NCBI RefSeq assembly: GCF_033441515.1
Contig: NZ_JAWQJT010000001.1
Location: forward strand, 248,001 to 312,000
Direction: 5' to 3'
Source of the DNA: Amycolatopsis solani
GTDB taxonomy: Bacteria > Actinomycetota > Actinomycetes > Mycobacteriales > Pseudonocardiaceae
DNA length: 64,000 bases
Under the pieces are notes generated by a model. The model worked only from the letters and a program-made list of their open reading frames with translations. It did no database searches and was not told where the DNA came from. This document shows, piece after piece, positions 1 to 8,395 of this stretch; within the stretch, counting starts at the first letter, position 1; the number at the start of each line of letters is the position of its first letter. Position numbers and translations under genes: made by a program.

Positions 1-388
1 CCGCCAGCGAGACAGCGGTGATCAGGCCCCACGAAATCTGCGTCGGGAAGGCCGCGAGCGGGACGAAGATCAGCGCCGCCGTCGGCGGGTAGGTGAACGG
101 CAGCAGCGCCCACCACGGTTCGTTCGGCAGCGTGTTCGCGTCGTAGAGGGAGTCGCCGTGCAGCAGGGTCAGCGCGCCCGCCCGGTAGACCGCGCTGTCC
201 ACGCCGAGCACCCAGTCGTGCTGCCAGCCGTAGATGCCGTACCCGATCGCGACCAGCGGGATCACGGCCAGGATCAGGATCGACCGCGGGCGGACGGACA
301 GGCGGGCGAGGGACTTCCGCAGGGCCAGCCGGTGCTGGGATCTGGCCACGACTTCGCCGTCGACGTCGGAGGGTACGGTCCTGGTCAC
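1..388 (-). CDS. GT87-type membrane mannosyltransferase, N-terminal part
   Basis: This is the 5' part of a gene that runs off the left edge of the window; 129 codons are visible from GTG at 388. After a cytoplasmic N-terminus of about 35 residues comes one membrane helix (LILAVIPLVAIGYGIYGW), then a lumen-type stretch with VDSAVYRAGA, a GDSLYD motif and LPFTYPPTAA followed by the next hydrophobic segment. That pattern is characteristic of the GT87 (DUF2029) polyprenyl-phosphate-mannose-dependent mannosyltransferases that build lipoglycans at the actinobacterial membrane. The acceptor cannot be told from this fragment. The start has only a weak GAGG directly before it, so it could lie slightly elsewhere. 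Confidence 0.7.
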   Translation of the reverse strand, partial: MTRTVPSDVDGEVVARSQHRLALRKSLARLSVRPRSILILAVIPLVAIGYGIYGWQHDWVLGVDSAVYRAGALTLLHGDSLYDANTLPNEPWWALLPFTYPPTAALIFVPLAAFPTQISWGLITAVSLA

Positions 389-459
389 CTCATCAGGAAA
401 TCATGACCGGCCCGGTCCAGGTCAGCGAGGTCCGGGCGGAAGCGGACTTTTCGGGCGTT

Positions 460-1308
460 CTACGCTCGCGCGAGCTGGGCCAGCAGGTCGCACGCGAGCT
501 CGTGGGTGGCGGGCAGCCGCACCGCGGACACCCGGGGCTGACCCGCCTCCGCCAGCTGCGCGTCCACCGACAGCCGCTCGTTCAGCGCCCGCCGCAGCGC
601 GACCCCGTGCGAACCGACCCGCTCGTCCTTCGGGACCAGCGCGGCGACGACGGACGGCCCGAGCGAAGCGACGCTCTGCCCGGTGTCGAACACCGCCCGC
701 AGCGCGTCCGCGACCAGGATCATCCCGGTCAGCCGCGGGAACCCGGCGACGGCGCTGAGGTCGAGCGAAACGACCAGGAGCACGTGCTCCTCGGCGGCGG
801 GCCGCTCGCGCGCGGCGGCCGCCCGGTAGACCTCGTAGAGCCGCGTGCGCAGGTACGCGGCCGAGGGCAGGCCGGTCAGCGGGTCGGTGACCTCGGTGTG
901 CACGAGCTGGTCGGTGGCGACGTCGGCCCAGGCCAGCGCGGTGGTCCGGAGCAGCCGCGCCGGGGTGGCGTCGACGTCGGGCGAGACGAAGCCGTCGCCG
1001 CCGTGGTCGAGAACGGCGTGCAGCGCGGCGAGGTCGGTCAGGGTTTCCGCGAGCCCCGCGCCGGCCGCCGCCCGCGCCCTGGCCAGCCCGGCCAGCGCGG
1101 TTTCGGCGGCTTCGACCCGGCCCTTGGCCATCACGGCCGCGCAGACGGCGTCGACCTCGGGCAGGGCCCAGTCGCTGGGGAACCGCCAGCCCGCGGCCAG
1201 GCTGGCCGTGCGCCAGCGGGCACGCAACGCGCGCAGGGACCGATCGCGTTCGGCCTGCGCCTTGGGCGGGACGTCACCGGGGCCGGAGCGCGTTGCCGGA
1301 ACGTCCAC
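460..1308 (-). CDS. Degenerate GGDEF-domain protein
   Basis: A 282-residue cytoplasmic protein without membrane segments or signal peptide. The N-terminal 140 residues are helical and alanine-rich with no recognised domain. At about residues 140-240 the opening signature of GGDEF domains is clear (TDPLTGLPSAAYLRTRL), followed by the usual hydrophobic strand (VLLVVSLDLSAVAGF). Where an active diguanylate cyclase would carry GG(D/E)EF, the sequence reads SLGPSVVAALVP, so the catalytic motif is absent. It is therefore unlikely to make cyclic-di-GMP and could act as a binding or scaffold protein. The GTG start at 1308 is preceded by a G-run; an alternative start nearby is possible. It converges with nothing and is separated by 71 bases from the upstream-lying glycosyltransferase gene. 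Confidence 0.7.
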   Translation of the reverse strand: MDVPATRSGPGDVPPKAQAERDRSLRALRARWRTASLAAGWRFPSDWALPEVDAVCAAVMAKGRVEAAETALAGLARARAAAGAGLAETLTDLAALHAVLDHGGDGFVSPDVDATPARLLRTTALAWADVATDQLVHTEVTDPLTGLPSAAYLRTRLYEVYRAAAARERPAAEEHVLLVVSLDLSAVAGFPRLTGMILVADALRAVFDTGQSVASLGPSVVAALVPKDERVGSHGVALRRALNERLSVDAQLAEAGQPRVSAVRLPATHELACDLLAQLARA

Positions 1309-1562
1309 TGGCCCCCCATCCCTTTGATCTTGGTCGGTGCGTCACGGTGAGGACGTGCCCCACCGGGCGCCGTGACGCGTACTCGCGAGTTTTGTTAAGA
1401 AGCTTTTCCACGGCGTGACCCGGGAGCGGGTGATTTTGCTCCGCCGTCGGAGTCAACACCCCGACCACCGCGTGACGGCCCGGGGCAGGTCAGTCACACT
1501 TGTGTCGCGTCCCGGATCGGCCTGTAATGGCAGGTCCTGGCCCTAGCCGACCGAGGAGTGCC

Positions 1563-3788
1563 GTGTCCACCGTTCCCGCCGATCTCAGCGGAAAGAGTGA
1601 CGCCGAGCTGATCGCGGAAGTCCGCTCGGGGAAGATCGCGTCGTACGGGGCACTCTACGAACGGCACACCGGCGCGGCCCACAACCTGGCCCGCCAGCTG
1701 GCCCGCTCGAGCTCCGAGGCGGACGACCTCGTGTCCGAGGCGTTCGCCAAGGTGCTGGACACGCTGCGTGGCGGCAAGGGCCCGGACACCGCCTTCCGGG
1801 CGTACCTGCTGACCGCACTTCGTCACACGGCGTACGACCGCACGCGCAAGGAACGCCGGGTCGACCTCAACGAGGACATGAGCGACGTCGGCGGCGCCGC
1901 GGCCGAGGCGCTGACCGTGCCGTTCTCCGACACCGCCGTCGCCGGGCTCGAGCGGACGATGGCCGCGAAGGCGTTCGCCCGGCTGCCCGAACGCTGGCAG
2001 GCGGTGCTCTGGCACACCGAGATCGAGCAGCAGAGCCCCGCCGAGGTCGCGCCCCTGCTCGGGCTCACCGCGAACGGCGTCTCCGCGCTCGCCTACCGCG
2101 CCCGTGAAGGCCTCCGGCAGGCCTACCTGCAGGTCCACCTGCAGGAGAACGCCGAGGACCGCTGCCGCGCCTGCGCCGACCGGCTGGGTGCCTGGACCCG
2201 CGACGGGCTGTCCAAGCGCGAACGGTCCCAGGTCGAGAACCACCTCGACGAGTGCGAGAACTGCCGGGCGCTGGCCGCCGAACTCGCCGACGTCAACGGC
2301 GGGTTGCGCGCGATCATCGCCCCGATCGTCCTGGGCGGCGCGGCCCTCGGCTACCTCGCCACCATCGGCGCCGCGAAAGCGAGCGCGGCCACGGCGGCGA
2401 CCGCCGGTGCGGCCGCCGCCGCGGGTGCGGCCGCCGGGGGCAAGACCGGTGCGGCCGCGGGAGCCGCCGCGGCCGGACCCCGCCAGTTCGCCGGGGTGGC
2501 CGCCTCGGGCGCGGCGGTCGTCGCGGCCGTCGTCATCGCGCTCGCCGCCGGCGGCGGGACCCAGGACGTCCCGGTCGCGGCGCAGGTGCCGCCGCCGGCC
2601 GTCCAGCCCGTCCAGCCGCCCGCGCCGAAGCCCCAGCCGCCGGCTCCCCCCGCGCCGCCGCAGCCGCCGCAGCCGCCGGCCCCACCGGCCCCGCCGGCCC
2701 CGCCCGAGGCGCCCCCGGTCGAGCCCGCGCCGGCGCCCGTCGAGCCGCCCGCACCCGCGCCGCCGCCCCCGGCGCCCCCCGCGCCGGCCCCGCCGTCGAT
2801 GTCGGCGACGACCCCGCCGGACGGTCTCGAGCTGAGCCCCGGCTCCGCGACGAACCTGCCGATCACCGTGCGCAACGACGGCGGCAGCGTGTCCGACCCG
2901 GTGGCCGTCGCGCTGAACCTCCCGCCGGGCGTGCACGCGGTCGACGCCGCGGGCGGCGGCGCGCCGATGGCGTTCGCGCAGGGCGGCGCCCCGATCTCGG
3001 TCAACTGCCCGGGCGGCGACGGCACGATCGTCTGCAAGACCGGCAGCGGCCTCCAGCCCGGCCAGAGCGCCACGCTGAACTTCCGGCTCAAGGCCGACGA
3101 GGACGCCGTGGGCGGCACGGTCACCGGGTCCGTCACCGCGGGCGTGCAGGTCAACGTCCAGGTGAGCGTCAAGGTCACCGTGAAGCAGCCGCCGGACGGC
3201 GTGGTCCTGGAAGCGCAGGGCGACGGGCTTTCGGCGTTCCCGTGGACCCGCAACCCGCTGGTCTACGTGCGGGTCCGCAACACCGGCGAGACGACCAAGC
3301 CGGTCACGGTCACCTTCGACCACCCGCTCTGGCAGTGGTGGAGCCTGCGCGGCTTCCCGTGCACGCCGTCCGGCGAAGGCGCGACCTGCACGACGAACAG
3401 CGCGGTGGCCCCCGGCCAGCACGTCAACCTGTGGGTGCGGCTGAAGGGCCGTCCCGACGACGGGCGCGTGACGATCACCGCGAAGCTCGGCAAGGCGTCC
3501 GCGCAGCCGGTGACCGTCGACTTCGGCTGCTGGCACCACTGGTGCGGCAAGGACCCGCTGCCGACCACTACCACGGCACCGCCCTCGTCGACGACCCCGA
3601 CGAAGCCGTCGAAGCCGACTCCGTCCAAGCCGTCGTCGACCCCGCCGACGACGACCGAGACCGAGCCGACGACCGAGCCCCCAGCGTCGACGACCACGAC
3701 CAGCGCGCCGCCGCGGCCGGGCACGAACCCGGGCCCGAAGCAGCCGACCGTCACCCCCGAGAAGGGTTTCGGCTGGCTGACGGGGTAG
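1563..3788 (+). CDS. ECF sigma factor fused to zinc-finger anti-sigma and secreted domain
   Basis: A 741-residue polypeptide. Residues about 25-95 are sigma region 2 and about 130-185 sigma region 4 (LPERWQAVLWHTEIEQQSP, then a helix-turn-helix). Directly after comes a zf-HC2 anti-sigma zinc finger with C201, C204, H227, C231 and C234, then hydrophobic helices at about 250-270 and 310-330. The rest is outside the membrane by prediction: a Pro-rich linker (340-425), two beta-sandwich-like modules resembling DUF11/CARDB domains (430-640) and a Thr/Pro/Ser-rich tail. Sigma and anti-sigma are normally separate proteins; a membrane-tethered fusion implies release by proteolysis or conformational control, which is inference. 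GTG 1563 is chosen because GAGGAG lies six bases upstream; TTG 1500 would add 21 residues. Confidence 0.85.
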   Translation: MSTVPADLSGKSDAELIAEVRSGKIASYGALYERHTGAAHNLARQLARSSSEADDLVSEAFAKVLDTLRGGKGPDTAFRAYLLTALRHTAYDRTRKERRVDLNEDMSDVGGAAAEALTVPFSDTAVAGLERTMAAKAFARLPERWQAVLWHTEIEQQSPAEVAPLLGLTANGVSALAYRAREGLRQAYLQVHLQENAEDRCRACADRLGAWTRDGLSKRERSQVENHLDECENCRALAAELADVNGGLRAIIAPIVLGGAALGYLATIGAAKASAATAATAGAAAAAGAAAGGKTGAAAGAAAAGPRQFAGVAASGAAVVAAVVIALAAGGGTQDVPVAAQVPPPAVQPVQPPAPKPQPPAPPAPPQPPQPPAPPAPPAPPEAPPVEPAPAPVEPPAPAPPPPAPPAPAPPSMSATTPPDGLELSPGSATNLPITVRNDGGSVSDPVAVALNLPPGVHAVDAAGGGAPMAFAQGGAPISVNCPGGDGTIVCKTGSGLQPGQSATLNFRLKADEDAVGGTVTGSVTAGVQVNVQVSVKVTVKQPPDGVVLEAQGDGLSAFPWTRNPLVYVRVRNTGETTKPVTVTFDHPLWQWWSLRGFPCTPSGEGATCTTNSAVAPGQHVNLWVRLKGRPDDGRVTITAKLGKASAQPVTVDFGCWHHWCGKDPLPTTTTAPPSSTTPTKPSKPTPSKPSSTPPTTTETEPTTEPPASTTTTSAPPRPGTNPGPKQPTVTPEKGFGWLTG

Positions 3789-3798
3789 CGTCCGCGCG

Positions 3799-4296
3799 GT
3801 GCGCGAGCTGCTGAAGAAGCATCGCGAGCTCCTCCGCTTCGCCGTCGTCGGCGGGATCAGCTTCGTGATCACGATGTCCGTCAACTACGGCTTGAAGTTC
3901 ACCGTGCTGCGGACCCACCCGGTGACGGCGCTGATCCTCGGCGTCCTGGTCGCGACGATCTTTTCCTACGTCGCCAACCGCGAGTGGTCCTTCCGCACCC
4001 GCGGCGGCCGCGAGCGGGCGCACGAAGCGGCGTTGTTCTTCCTGTTCAGCGGCATCGCGCTGGGCCTGAACGCGCTGCCGCAGTGGTTCTCGCGGTACGT
4101 ACTGGACCTGCAGGCGCCGCGGCTGTCTCCGTTCGGCGTAGAGGTGGCCGACTTCGTCAGCGGAATCGTCATCGGGACGCTCCTGGGGACGGTGTTCCGC
4201 TGGTGGGCGTTCAAGAAGTGGGTGTTCCCGGCCGAGGACGCGCGGTTCGCCGAGGTCACGGAGGATCCGGACATTCAGGACCGGAAAGCCGCCTGA
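3799..4296 (+). CDS. GtrA family membrane protein (copy 1)
   Basis: A 165-residue protein with four membrane helices, typical in length and pattern of GtrA proteins, which are thought to move polyprenyl-linked sugars across the membrane or to support a partner glycosyltransferase. Diagnostic pieces are RFAVVGGISF near the N-terminus, NREWSFRTRGGRERAHE in the cytoplasmic loop and FRWWAFKKWVFP at the end. A second copy follows 38 bases downstream, with the loop motif NREWSFRTRGGRER identical. The GTG start lies seven bases after TAGCGT, which fits a leaderless transcript; it begins 10 bases after the sigma-fusion stop codon. Confidence 0.85.
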   Translation: MRELLKKHRELLRFAVVGGISFVITMSVNYGLKFTVLRTHPVTALILGVLVATIFSYVANREWSFRTRGGRERAHEAALFFLFSGIALGLNALPQWFSRYVLDLQAPRLSPFGVEVADFVSGIVIGTLLGTVFRWWAFKKWVFPAEDARFAEVTEDPDIQDRKAA

Positions 4297-4334
4297 GCCA
4301 CAGGTCATCGCGGTGTGCTCCTAGACTGCGTGGT

Positions 4335-4859
4335 GTGACCGTTGTGGAAACCGTGCTCAAGCGCACGCCGGAACCACTGCGTTCGGTGCTGATCAAGCAC
4401 CGGGAGCTGCTGAAGTTCGCGATCGTGGGCGGCACGACGTTCCTGGTCGACAACGGGGTCTGGTACCTGCTCAAGCTGACGGTGCTGGAGCCGAAACCGA
4501 CCACCGCGAAGGCGATCGCGATCATCGTCGCGACGATCGTGTCGTACATCCTCAACCGCGAGTGGTCCTTCCGCACCCGCGGCGGCCGCGAACGCCACCA
4601 CGAAGCGGCGCTGTTCTTCGTGATCAGCGGGATCGCGGTCGTGGTGAACCTGATCCCGCTGTACGTGTCGAGGTACGTGCTCCACCTGGAGATGCCCCAC
4701 GTGACGCGGCTGGTGCAGGAGGTCGCGGACTTCGCGAGCGGCTCGATCATCGGCATGCTGCTCGCGATGTTCTTCCGGTTCTGGGGCTTCAAGAAGTGGG
4801 TGTTCCCGGACGAGCTCGGCGAGCGGCGGCGGGACAGCGACGTCACGCGGATCCGCTAG
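4335..4859 (+). CDS. GtrA family membrane protein (copy 2)
   Basis: A 174-residue tandem paralogue of the preceding gene: KFAIVGGTTFLVDNGVWYLL, NREWSFRTRGGRERHHE, FRFWGFKKWVFP and four predicted membrane helices. It carries about 15 extra N-terminal residues and a charged C-terminal tail. Related GtrA genes sit beside the PH-protein/birA/accD5 cluster in mycobacteria (Rv3277), so at least one copy here is probably the core orthologue and the other a local duplicate. GTG 4335 lies seven bases after TAGACT, another leaderless-like arrangement. Specific sugar substrate unknown. Confidence 0.85.
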   Translation: MTVVETVLKRTPEPLRSVLIKHRELLKFAIVGGTTFLVDNGVWYLLKLTVLEPKPTTAKAIAIIVATIVSYILNREWSFRTRGGRERHHEAALFFVISGIAVVVNLIPLYVSRYVLHLEMPHVTRLVQEVADFASGSIIGMLLAMFFRFWGFKKWVFPDELGERRRDSDVTRIR

Positions 4860-4867
4860 CGCCGAGC

Positions 4868-5258
4868 GCTTGCGCGAGCTGGTCGCACGGGTGCGCACGA
4901 GGACGGCTTCGACCTCCAGGCACCGGATGAAGTCGGCACCGCCGCCGGCTTCGCGGCCTGGCTGGCCAGGCTGAACGTCGAGGCCTGCACCTACCGCTGG
5001 ATCATCGAAGGCGAGCGAGGTGCTCGGCGGGATCGCGCTGCGGCACGGCTTCGACGACTTCATCCGGCGGTACGGCCACATCGGCTACGGCATCCGGCCG
5101 TCCGCGCGCGGAGGCGGGGTGGCGAGCTGGGCGCTGGGCCGGATCCTGGACGAAGCGCGCGCCCTGGGCATGTCCCGCGTCCTGCTGGTCTGCGCGGCGG
5201 ACAACGTCGCCAGGTCCGCCGGTACTGGATCGAAAACTCCTTGTCTTCTGACATGTAG
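4868..5258 (+). pseudogene. Decayed GNAT acetyltransferase
   Basis: No intact frame is present, but three consecutive frames read like pieces of one GNAT N-acetyltransferase. The first reads EDGFDLQAPDEVGT ... YRWIIEGE up to about 5010; one base appears inserted near 5015-5020, after which the frame continues EVLGGIALRHGFDDFIRRYGHIGYGIRPSARGGG (acetyl-CoA loop region) to DNVA near 5210; then sequence is missing and the frame resumes with VRRYWIENS to a stop at 5256-5258. The acetyl-CoA loop itself looks normal. No plausible start codon or ribosome site is seen. A sequencing error could explain the frameshift but not the internal deletion. Confidence 0.75.
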
Positions 5259-5267
5259 TTGTCTACA
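5254..5267. promoter_or_regulatory. Palindromic operator-like site
   Basis: TGTAG-TTGT-CTACA is a perfect 5-4-5 inverted repeat about 200 bases before the exporter gene at 5466. Its size and symmetry fit a TetR or MarR type operator, and exporters of this class are commonly repressed this way. No matching regulator gene is adjacent, so the cognate protein would be encoded elsewhere. Bases 5268-5465 otherwise hold no recognisable gene. Confidence 0.4.
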
Positions 5268-5465
5268 GTCATCTTCATCAGTGTTCCTTCGTGAGGACGC
5301 CGTCCGGGTTCGGCCGGGCGAGCGGGACGATTCGAGGTGGTTTCCGAGCGCGAAGAGGTCGCACCCGCCCAGCGGGTGACGATGGAGCCTTTTCCCGACT
5401 CGACGGGGCGCGTTTTCCCGCGCGTCCGCACCTCTCGTCCCTTCTGACGAAACAAGGACATCCTC

Positions 5466-6755
5466 TTGCACACCATCGCGCCTCAGCGCGTCCGAAAAAC
5501 GGCTCTCGCCGGTCTGTTCCTGCCCGTTTTCCTCGCGATGCTCGACGCACAGGCCGTCGCCACCGCGCTGCCCCGGATTTCCGCCGAATTCGGCGGAACC
5601 GGCGCCTACGCCTGGGTCACCACCGCCTACCTGCTCGCCGGCAGCGTCACCGCTCCCCTCTACGGGAAGCTCGGTGACGTCCACGGGCGCAAACGTGTGC
5701 TCCTGGGCGCGCTCGCCCTCTTCCTGCTCGGTTCGCTCGCCTGCGCACTGGCGCCGTCGGCCGCGGTGCTCGTTGCCGGGCGGGTCGTGCAGGGGGCAGG
5801 CTCCGGGGGCCTGTTCGTGTCCGTCGGCGCCGCGCTCGGCGAACTGTTCACCCCGCGCGAAGGCGCGAAGTACTTCGGGTGGTTCTCGATCTGCTTCGCC
5901 GTCGCCTCCCTCGCCGGGCCGGTCGCCGGCGGCTTCCTGACCGGGCTCGCCGGGTGGCGGTGGATCTTCCTCGTCAACCTGCCGCTCGGGCTGGCCGCCG
6001 CGGCCTGCCTCAACGCCCTCGAACTGCCGCGACGGCGGAGAGACGCGCCGTTCGACTTCGCCGGCGTCGTCCTCCTCGGCGTCGCGATCACCGGATTCAC
6101 CCTGCTGACGCCGTGGTCGGTCGCGGCGGGGGCAGCCGCGGCCGTCGCGTTCGTGCTGGTCGAACGCCGGGCCGAAGCGCCCGTGCTCCCGCTCCGGCTC
6201 TTCACCGACCGGACCTTCACCGTGTCCGTGCTGCTCAGCGTGCTCGCCGGGTTCTCGTTCCTCGGCTCGGTCAACTACATCGCCGGCTACCTGCAGGCCG
6301 ACGCCGGTCCGGCGGAGGGCGGACTCTTGCTCGTCCCGATGACGCTCGCCGTCGCGCTTTCCTCCGTCGTCGCGAGCAAGATCATCGCCCGCACCGGAGC
6401 CTACCGGTGGGCACCTCGGCTCAGCATGGCGCTCGGCCTGCTCGCGGTGCTCGGCTTGACGACGCTGCGCGGGCTTCCGGAAGTCCTGGCCTGCCTGGTG
6501 GTCTTCGGCCTCGCCGCGGGCCTCAACCTCCAGGTGCTCGCCCTGGCCACGCAGAACACCGCGCCGCCCGGGGATCGCGGCGCGGTCGCCGCCGCGATCA
6601 ACCTCGCCCGCGCGCTCGGCTCGGCCCTCGGGCCGGTCGCGCTCGGCTTCGCGTACCACGCGGGTGCCCACGGCGTTTTCCTCGCTCTGCTGCCCGTTCT
6701 CGCGCTCGCCCTCGTCACGGCGTTCGCACTCCCCCACGTCCCGCTCCACCGCTAG
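5466..6755 (+). CDS. MFS drug exporter, DHA2-like
   Basis: A 429-residue proton-driven exporter with about 12 membrane helices. The conserved N-terminal FLAMLDAQAVATALPRI, the loop motif GKLGDVHGRKRVLL (motif A) and GPVAGGFLTGLAGWRWIFLVNLP (motif C, antiporter signature) place it with the EmrB/QacA-like families, although it is shorter than the 14-helix members. TTG 5466 is taken as start because AAGGA lies seven bases upstream. The following NmrA-type reductase begins 10 bases after its stop and uses a ribosome site that overlaps the exporter's last codon, so the two are almost certainly co-transcribed. Substrate unknown. Confidence 0.85.
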   Translation: MHTIAPQRVRKTALAGLFLPVFLAMLDAQAVATALPRISAEFGGTGAYAWVTTAYLLAGSVTAPLYGKLGDVHGRKRVLLGALALFLLGSLACALAPSAAVLVAGRVVQGAGSGGLFVSVGAALGELFTPREGAKYFGWFSICFAVASLAGPVAGGFLTGLAGWRWIFLVNLPLGLAAAACLNALELPRRRRDAPFDFAGVVLLGVAITGFTLLTPWSVAAGAAAAVAFVLVERRAEAPVLPLRLFTDRTFTVSVLLSVLAGFSFLGSVNYIAGYLQADAGPAEGGLLLVPMTLAVALSSVVASKIIARTGAYRWAPRLSMALGLLAVLGLTTLRGLPEVLACLVVFGLAAGLNLQVLALATQNTAPPGDRGAVAAAINLARALGSALGPVALGFAYHAGAHGVFLALLPVLALALVTAFALPHVPLHR

Positions 6756-6765
6756 GAGAACCAAG

Positions 6766-7620
6766 ATGATCTTCGTCATCGGCGCCACCGGCAAGGTCGG
6801 CCGCGCCCTCGTCCCCGCCCTCCTCGACGCCGGCGCCGCCGTCCGCGCCCTGACCCGCGACCCGGCGAAAGCCCGGATCGACCCGCGCGCCGAAGCCGTC
6901 CAGGGCGACCTGGACACCGCGGACCTGCCCGCGCTGCTCGACGGCTCGGACCGCGTGTTCGTGCTGACGCAGGGACACAGCGCCGACCGGGAAGCGGCGG
7001 TCGCGCGGGCCGCCGCCCAGGCTGGCGCCACCCACCTGGTCAAGCTGTCCACCACCGGTGTCCACTTCGGACAGACGGATCCGATCACGCGCGCCCACGC
7101 CGAAGCCGAGCAGGCGATCCGCGAAGCCGGGCCGTCCTGGACGATCCTGCGGCCCGGCGCCTTCATGGACAACCGGTTCGCCTGGCTCGGCTCGATCCGC
7201 GACGAGAACGCCGTGTACGTCCCCGAAGGCGACCCGGCGTCCGCGCTGGTCCACGTCCGGGACATCGCCGCGGTCGCGGCGCTCGCCCTCACGACGCCGG
7301 GCCACGAAGGCGCGACGTACGAACTCACCGGCGGCGAAGCCCTCACCACCCGGGAACAGGTCGCGGTCCTTTCCGACGCTTTCGGTCGCCCGATCGAATA
7401 CGTCGAAGAACCGCACGCCGCGGCCCGCGAGCGGATGCGGCGCCAGTTCGGCTGGCCCGCCGAAGCCGTCGACGGTTTCTTCGCGCTCAAGCGGGAGTCC
7501 GCCGAGCACGAACACGTCGTTTTCGACACCGTGGAACGCGTGCTCGGCAGGCCGCCGCTGAACTTCGCGAAATGGGCACGTGAGAACGCGGCCGCATTCG
7601 CATACCATTACGGGGGGTGA
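6766..7620 (+). CDS. NmrA-family NAD(P)-binding protein
   Basis: A 284-residue atypical short-chain dehydrogenase. The N-terminal Rossmann motif is GATGKVGRAL; the body continues with the NmrA/quinone-oxidoreductase-2 pattern (ALTRDPAKA, GDLDTADLPALLDG, STTGVHF, WTILRPGAFMDN). Such proteins reduce quinones or act as redox-sensing regulators. AGGAG lies nine bases before ATG 6766. Downstream of the exporter and upstream of a response-regulator gene with an 18-base gap, it probably belongs to a detoxification operon. Confidence 0.8.
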   Translation: MIFVIGATGKVGRALVPALLDAGAAVRALTRDPAKARIDPRAEAVQGDLDTADLPALLDGSDRVFVLTQGHSADREAAVARAAAQAGATHLVKLSTTGVHFGQTDPITRAHAEAEQAIREAGPSWTILRPGAFMDNRFAWLGSIRDENAVYVPEGDPASALVHVRDIAAVAALALTTPGHEGATYELTGGEALTTREQVAVLSDAFGRPIEYVEEPHAAARERMRRQFGWPAEAVDGFFALKRESAEHEHVVFDTVERVLGRPPLNFAKWARENAAAFAYHYGG

Positions 7621-7638
7621 CGGCGGGGAGGTGACGGG

Positions 7639-8283
7639 ATGGGTCTGCGCGTCCTGGTCGTGGACGATCATCCCCTGTTCCGGTTCGGCGTGGCGACGCT
7701 GCTGGGGAACGAACCGGGCATCGAGGTCGTCGGCGAGGCCGCCAGCGGCGCGAACGCGGTCGACGCCGCCGCCGCGCTGCGCCCGGACGTCGTCGTCATG
7801 GACCTGCACCTGCCCGACCTCTCCGGGATCCAGGCGGCCCGGCACATCGTGACGGCCAACCCGGACACCGGCGTGCTGATGCTGACGATGGCCGACGAAA
7901 GCGAGTCGGTCTTCGCGGCGATGCGCGCCGGTGCCCGCGGCTACCTGCTCAAGGACGCCGAGCCGGACGAGATCATCCGCGCGGTGCAGGCGGTCGCCCG
8001 GCGCGAAGCCATCTTCGGGCCCGACATCGCCAACCGCGTGCTCGGCTTCTTCAACCAGCCCGCGCCGGCCAGCGAGCCGGTGTTCCCCGAACTGACTGCG
8101 CGCGAGCGCGAGGTGCTGGAGCTGATCGCGGCCGGCCACAGCAACGGCGTCATCGCGAACACGCTGTGCCTGAGCCCCAAGACGGTCCGCAACCACATCT
8201 CGAACGTCTTCGCCAAGCTGCACGTCACCGACCGCGCCGAGGCGATCGTCCGGGCCAGGGACGCGGGCCTCGGCCGGTCCTGA
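7639..8283 (+). CDS. NarL/LuxR-type response regulator
   Basis: A 214-residue two-domain regulator: receiver domain (residues 4-120) with acidic pair D9/D10, phosphoacceptor D55 in VVVMDLHLPD and conserved K in YLLKDAEPD, followed by a LuxR helix-turn-helix (LTAREREVLELIAAGHSNGVIANTL). GGGAGG precedes ATG 7639. No histidine kinase gene is adjacent on this strand, so it is either an orphan or served by a distant kinase; the OmpR-type kinase at 9031 has its own partner. Probably transcribed with the exporter/NmrA genes. Confidence 0.85.
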   Translation: MGLRVLVVDDHPLFRFGVATLLGNEPGIEVVGEAASGANAVDAAAALRPDVVVMDLHLPDLSGIQAARHIVTANPDTGVLMLTMADESESVFAAMRAGARGYLLKDAEPDEIIRAVQAVARREAIFGPDIANRVLGFFNQPAPASEPVFPELTAREREVLELIAAGHSNGVIANTLCLSPKTVRNHISNVFAKLHVTDRAEAIVRARDAGLGRS

Positions 8284-8395
8284 CGGGCAGCCTCCCGGGC
8301 AACATCGGGACGCCGGTCCCATGCGCCCGGGACACCTCTACGGGCACTGTGGTGACGTGGGGGGTGGACCCCCTCGCACCGTTCGAGGGGAATGG

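Noticed and set aside
2252..3814. Long Arg-rich open frame within the sigma-fusion gene
   Set aside because: Shadow of the real frame: GC-rich codons give Arg/Pro/Gly-rich shifted frames; no domains and no ribosome site.
4335..4859. Duplicated GtrA genes as a mobile-element footprint
   Set aside because: No flanking repeats, transposase or attachment site; ordinary tandem duplication explains it.
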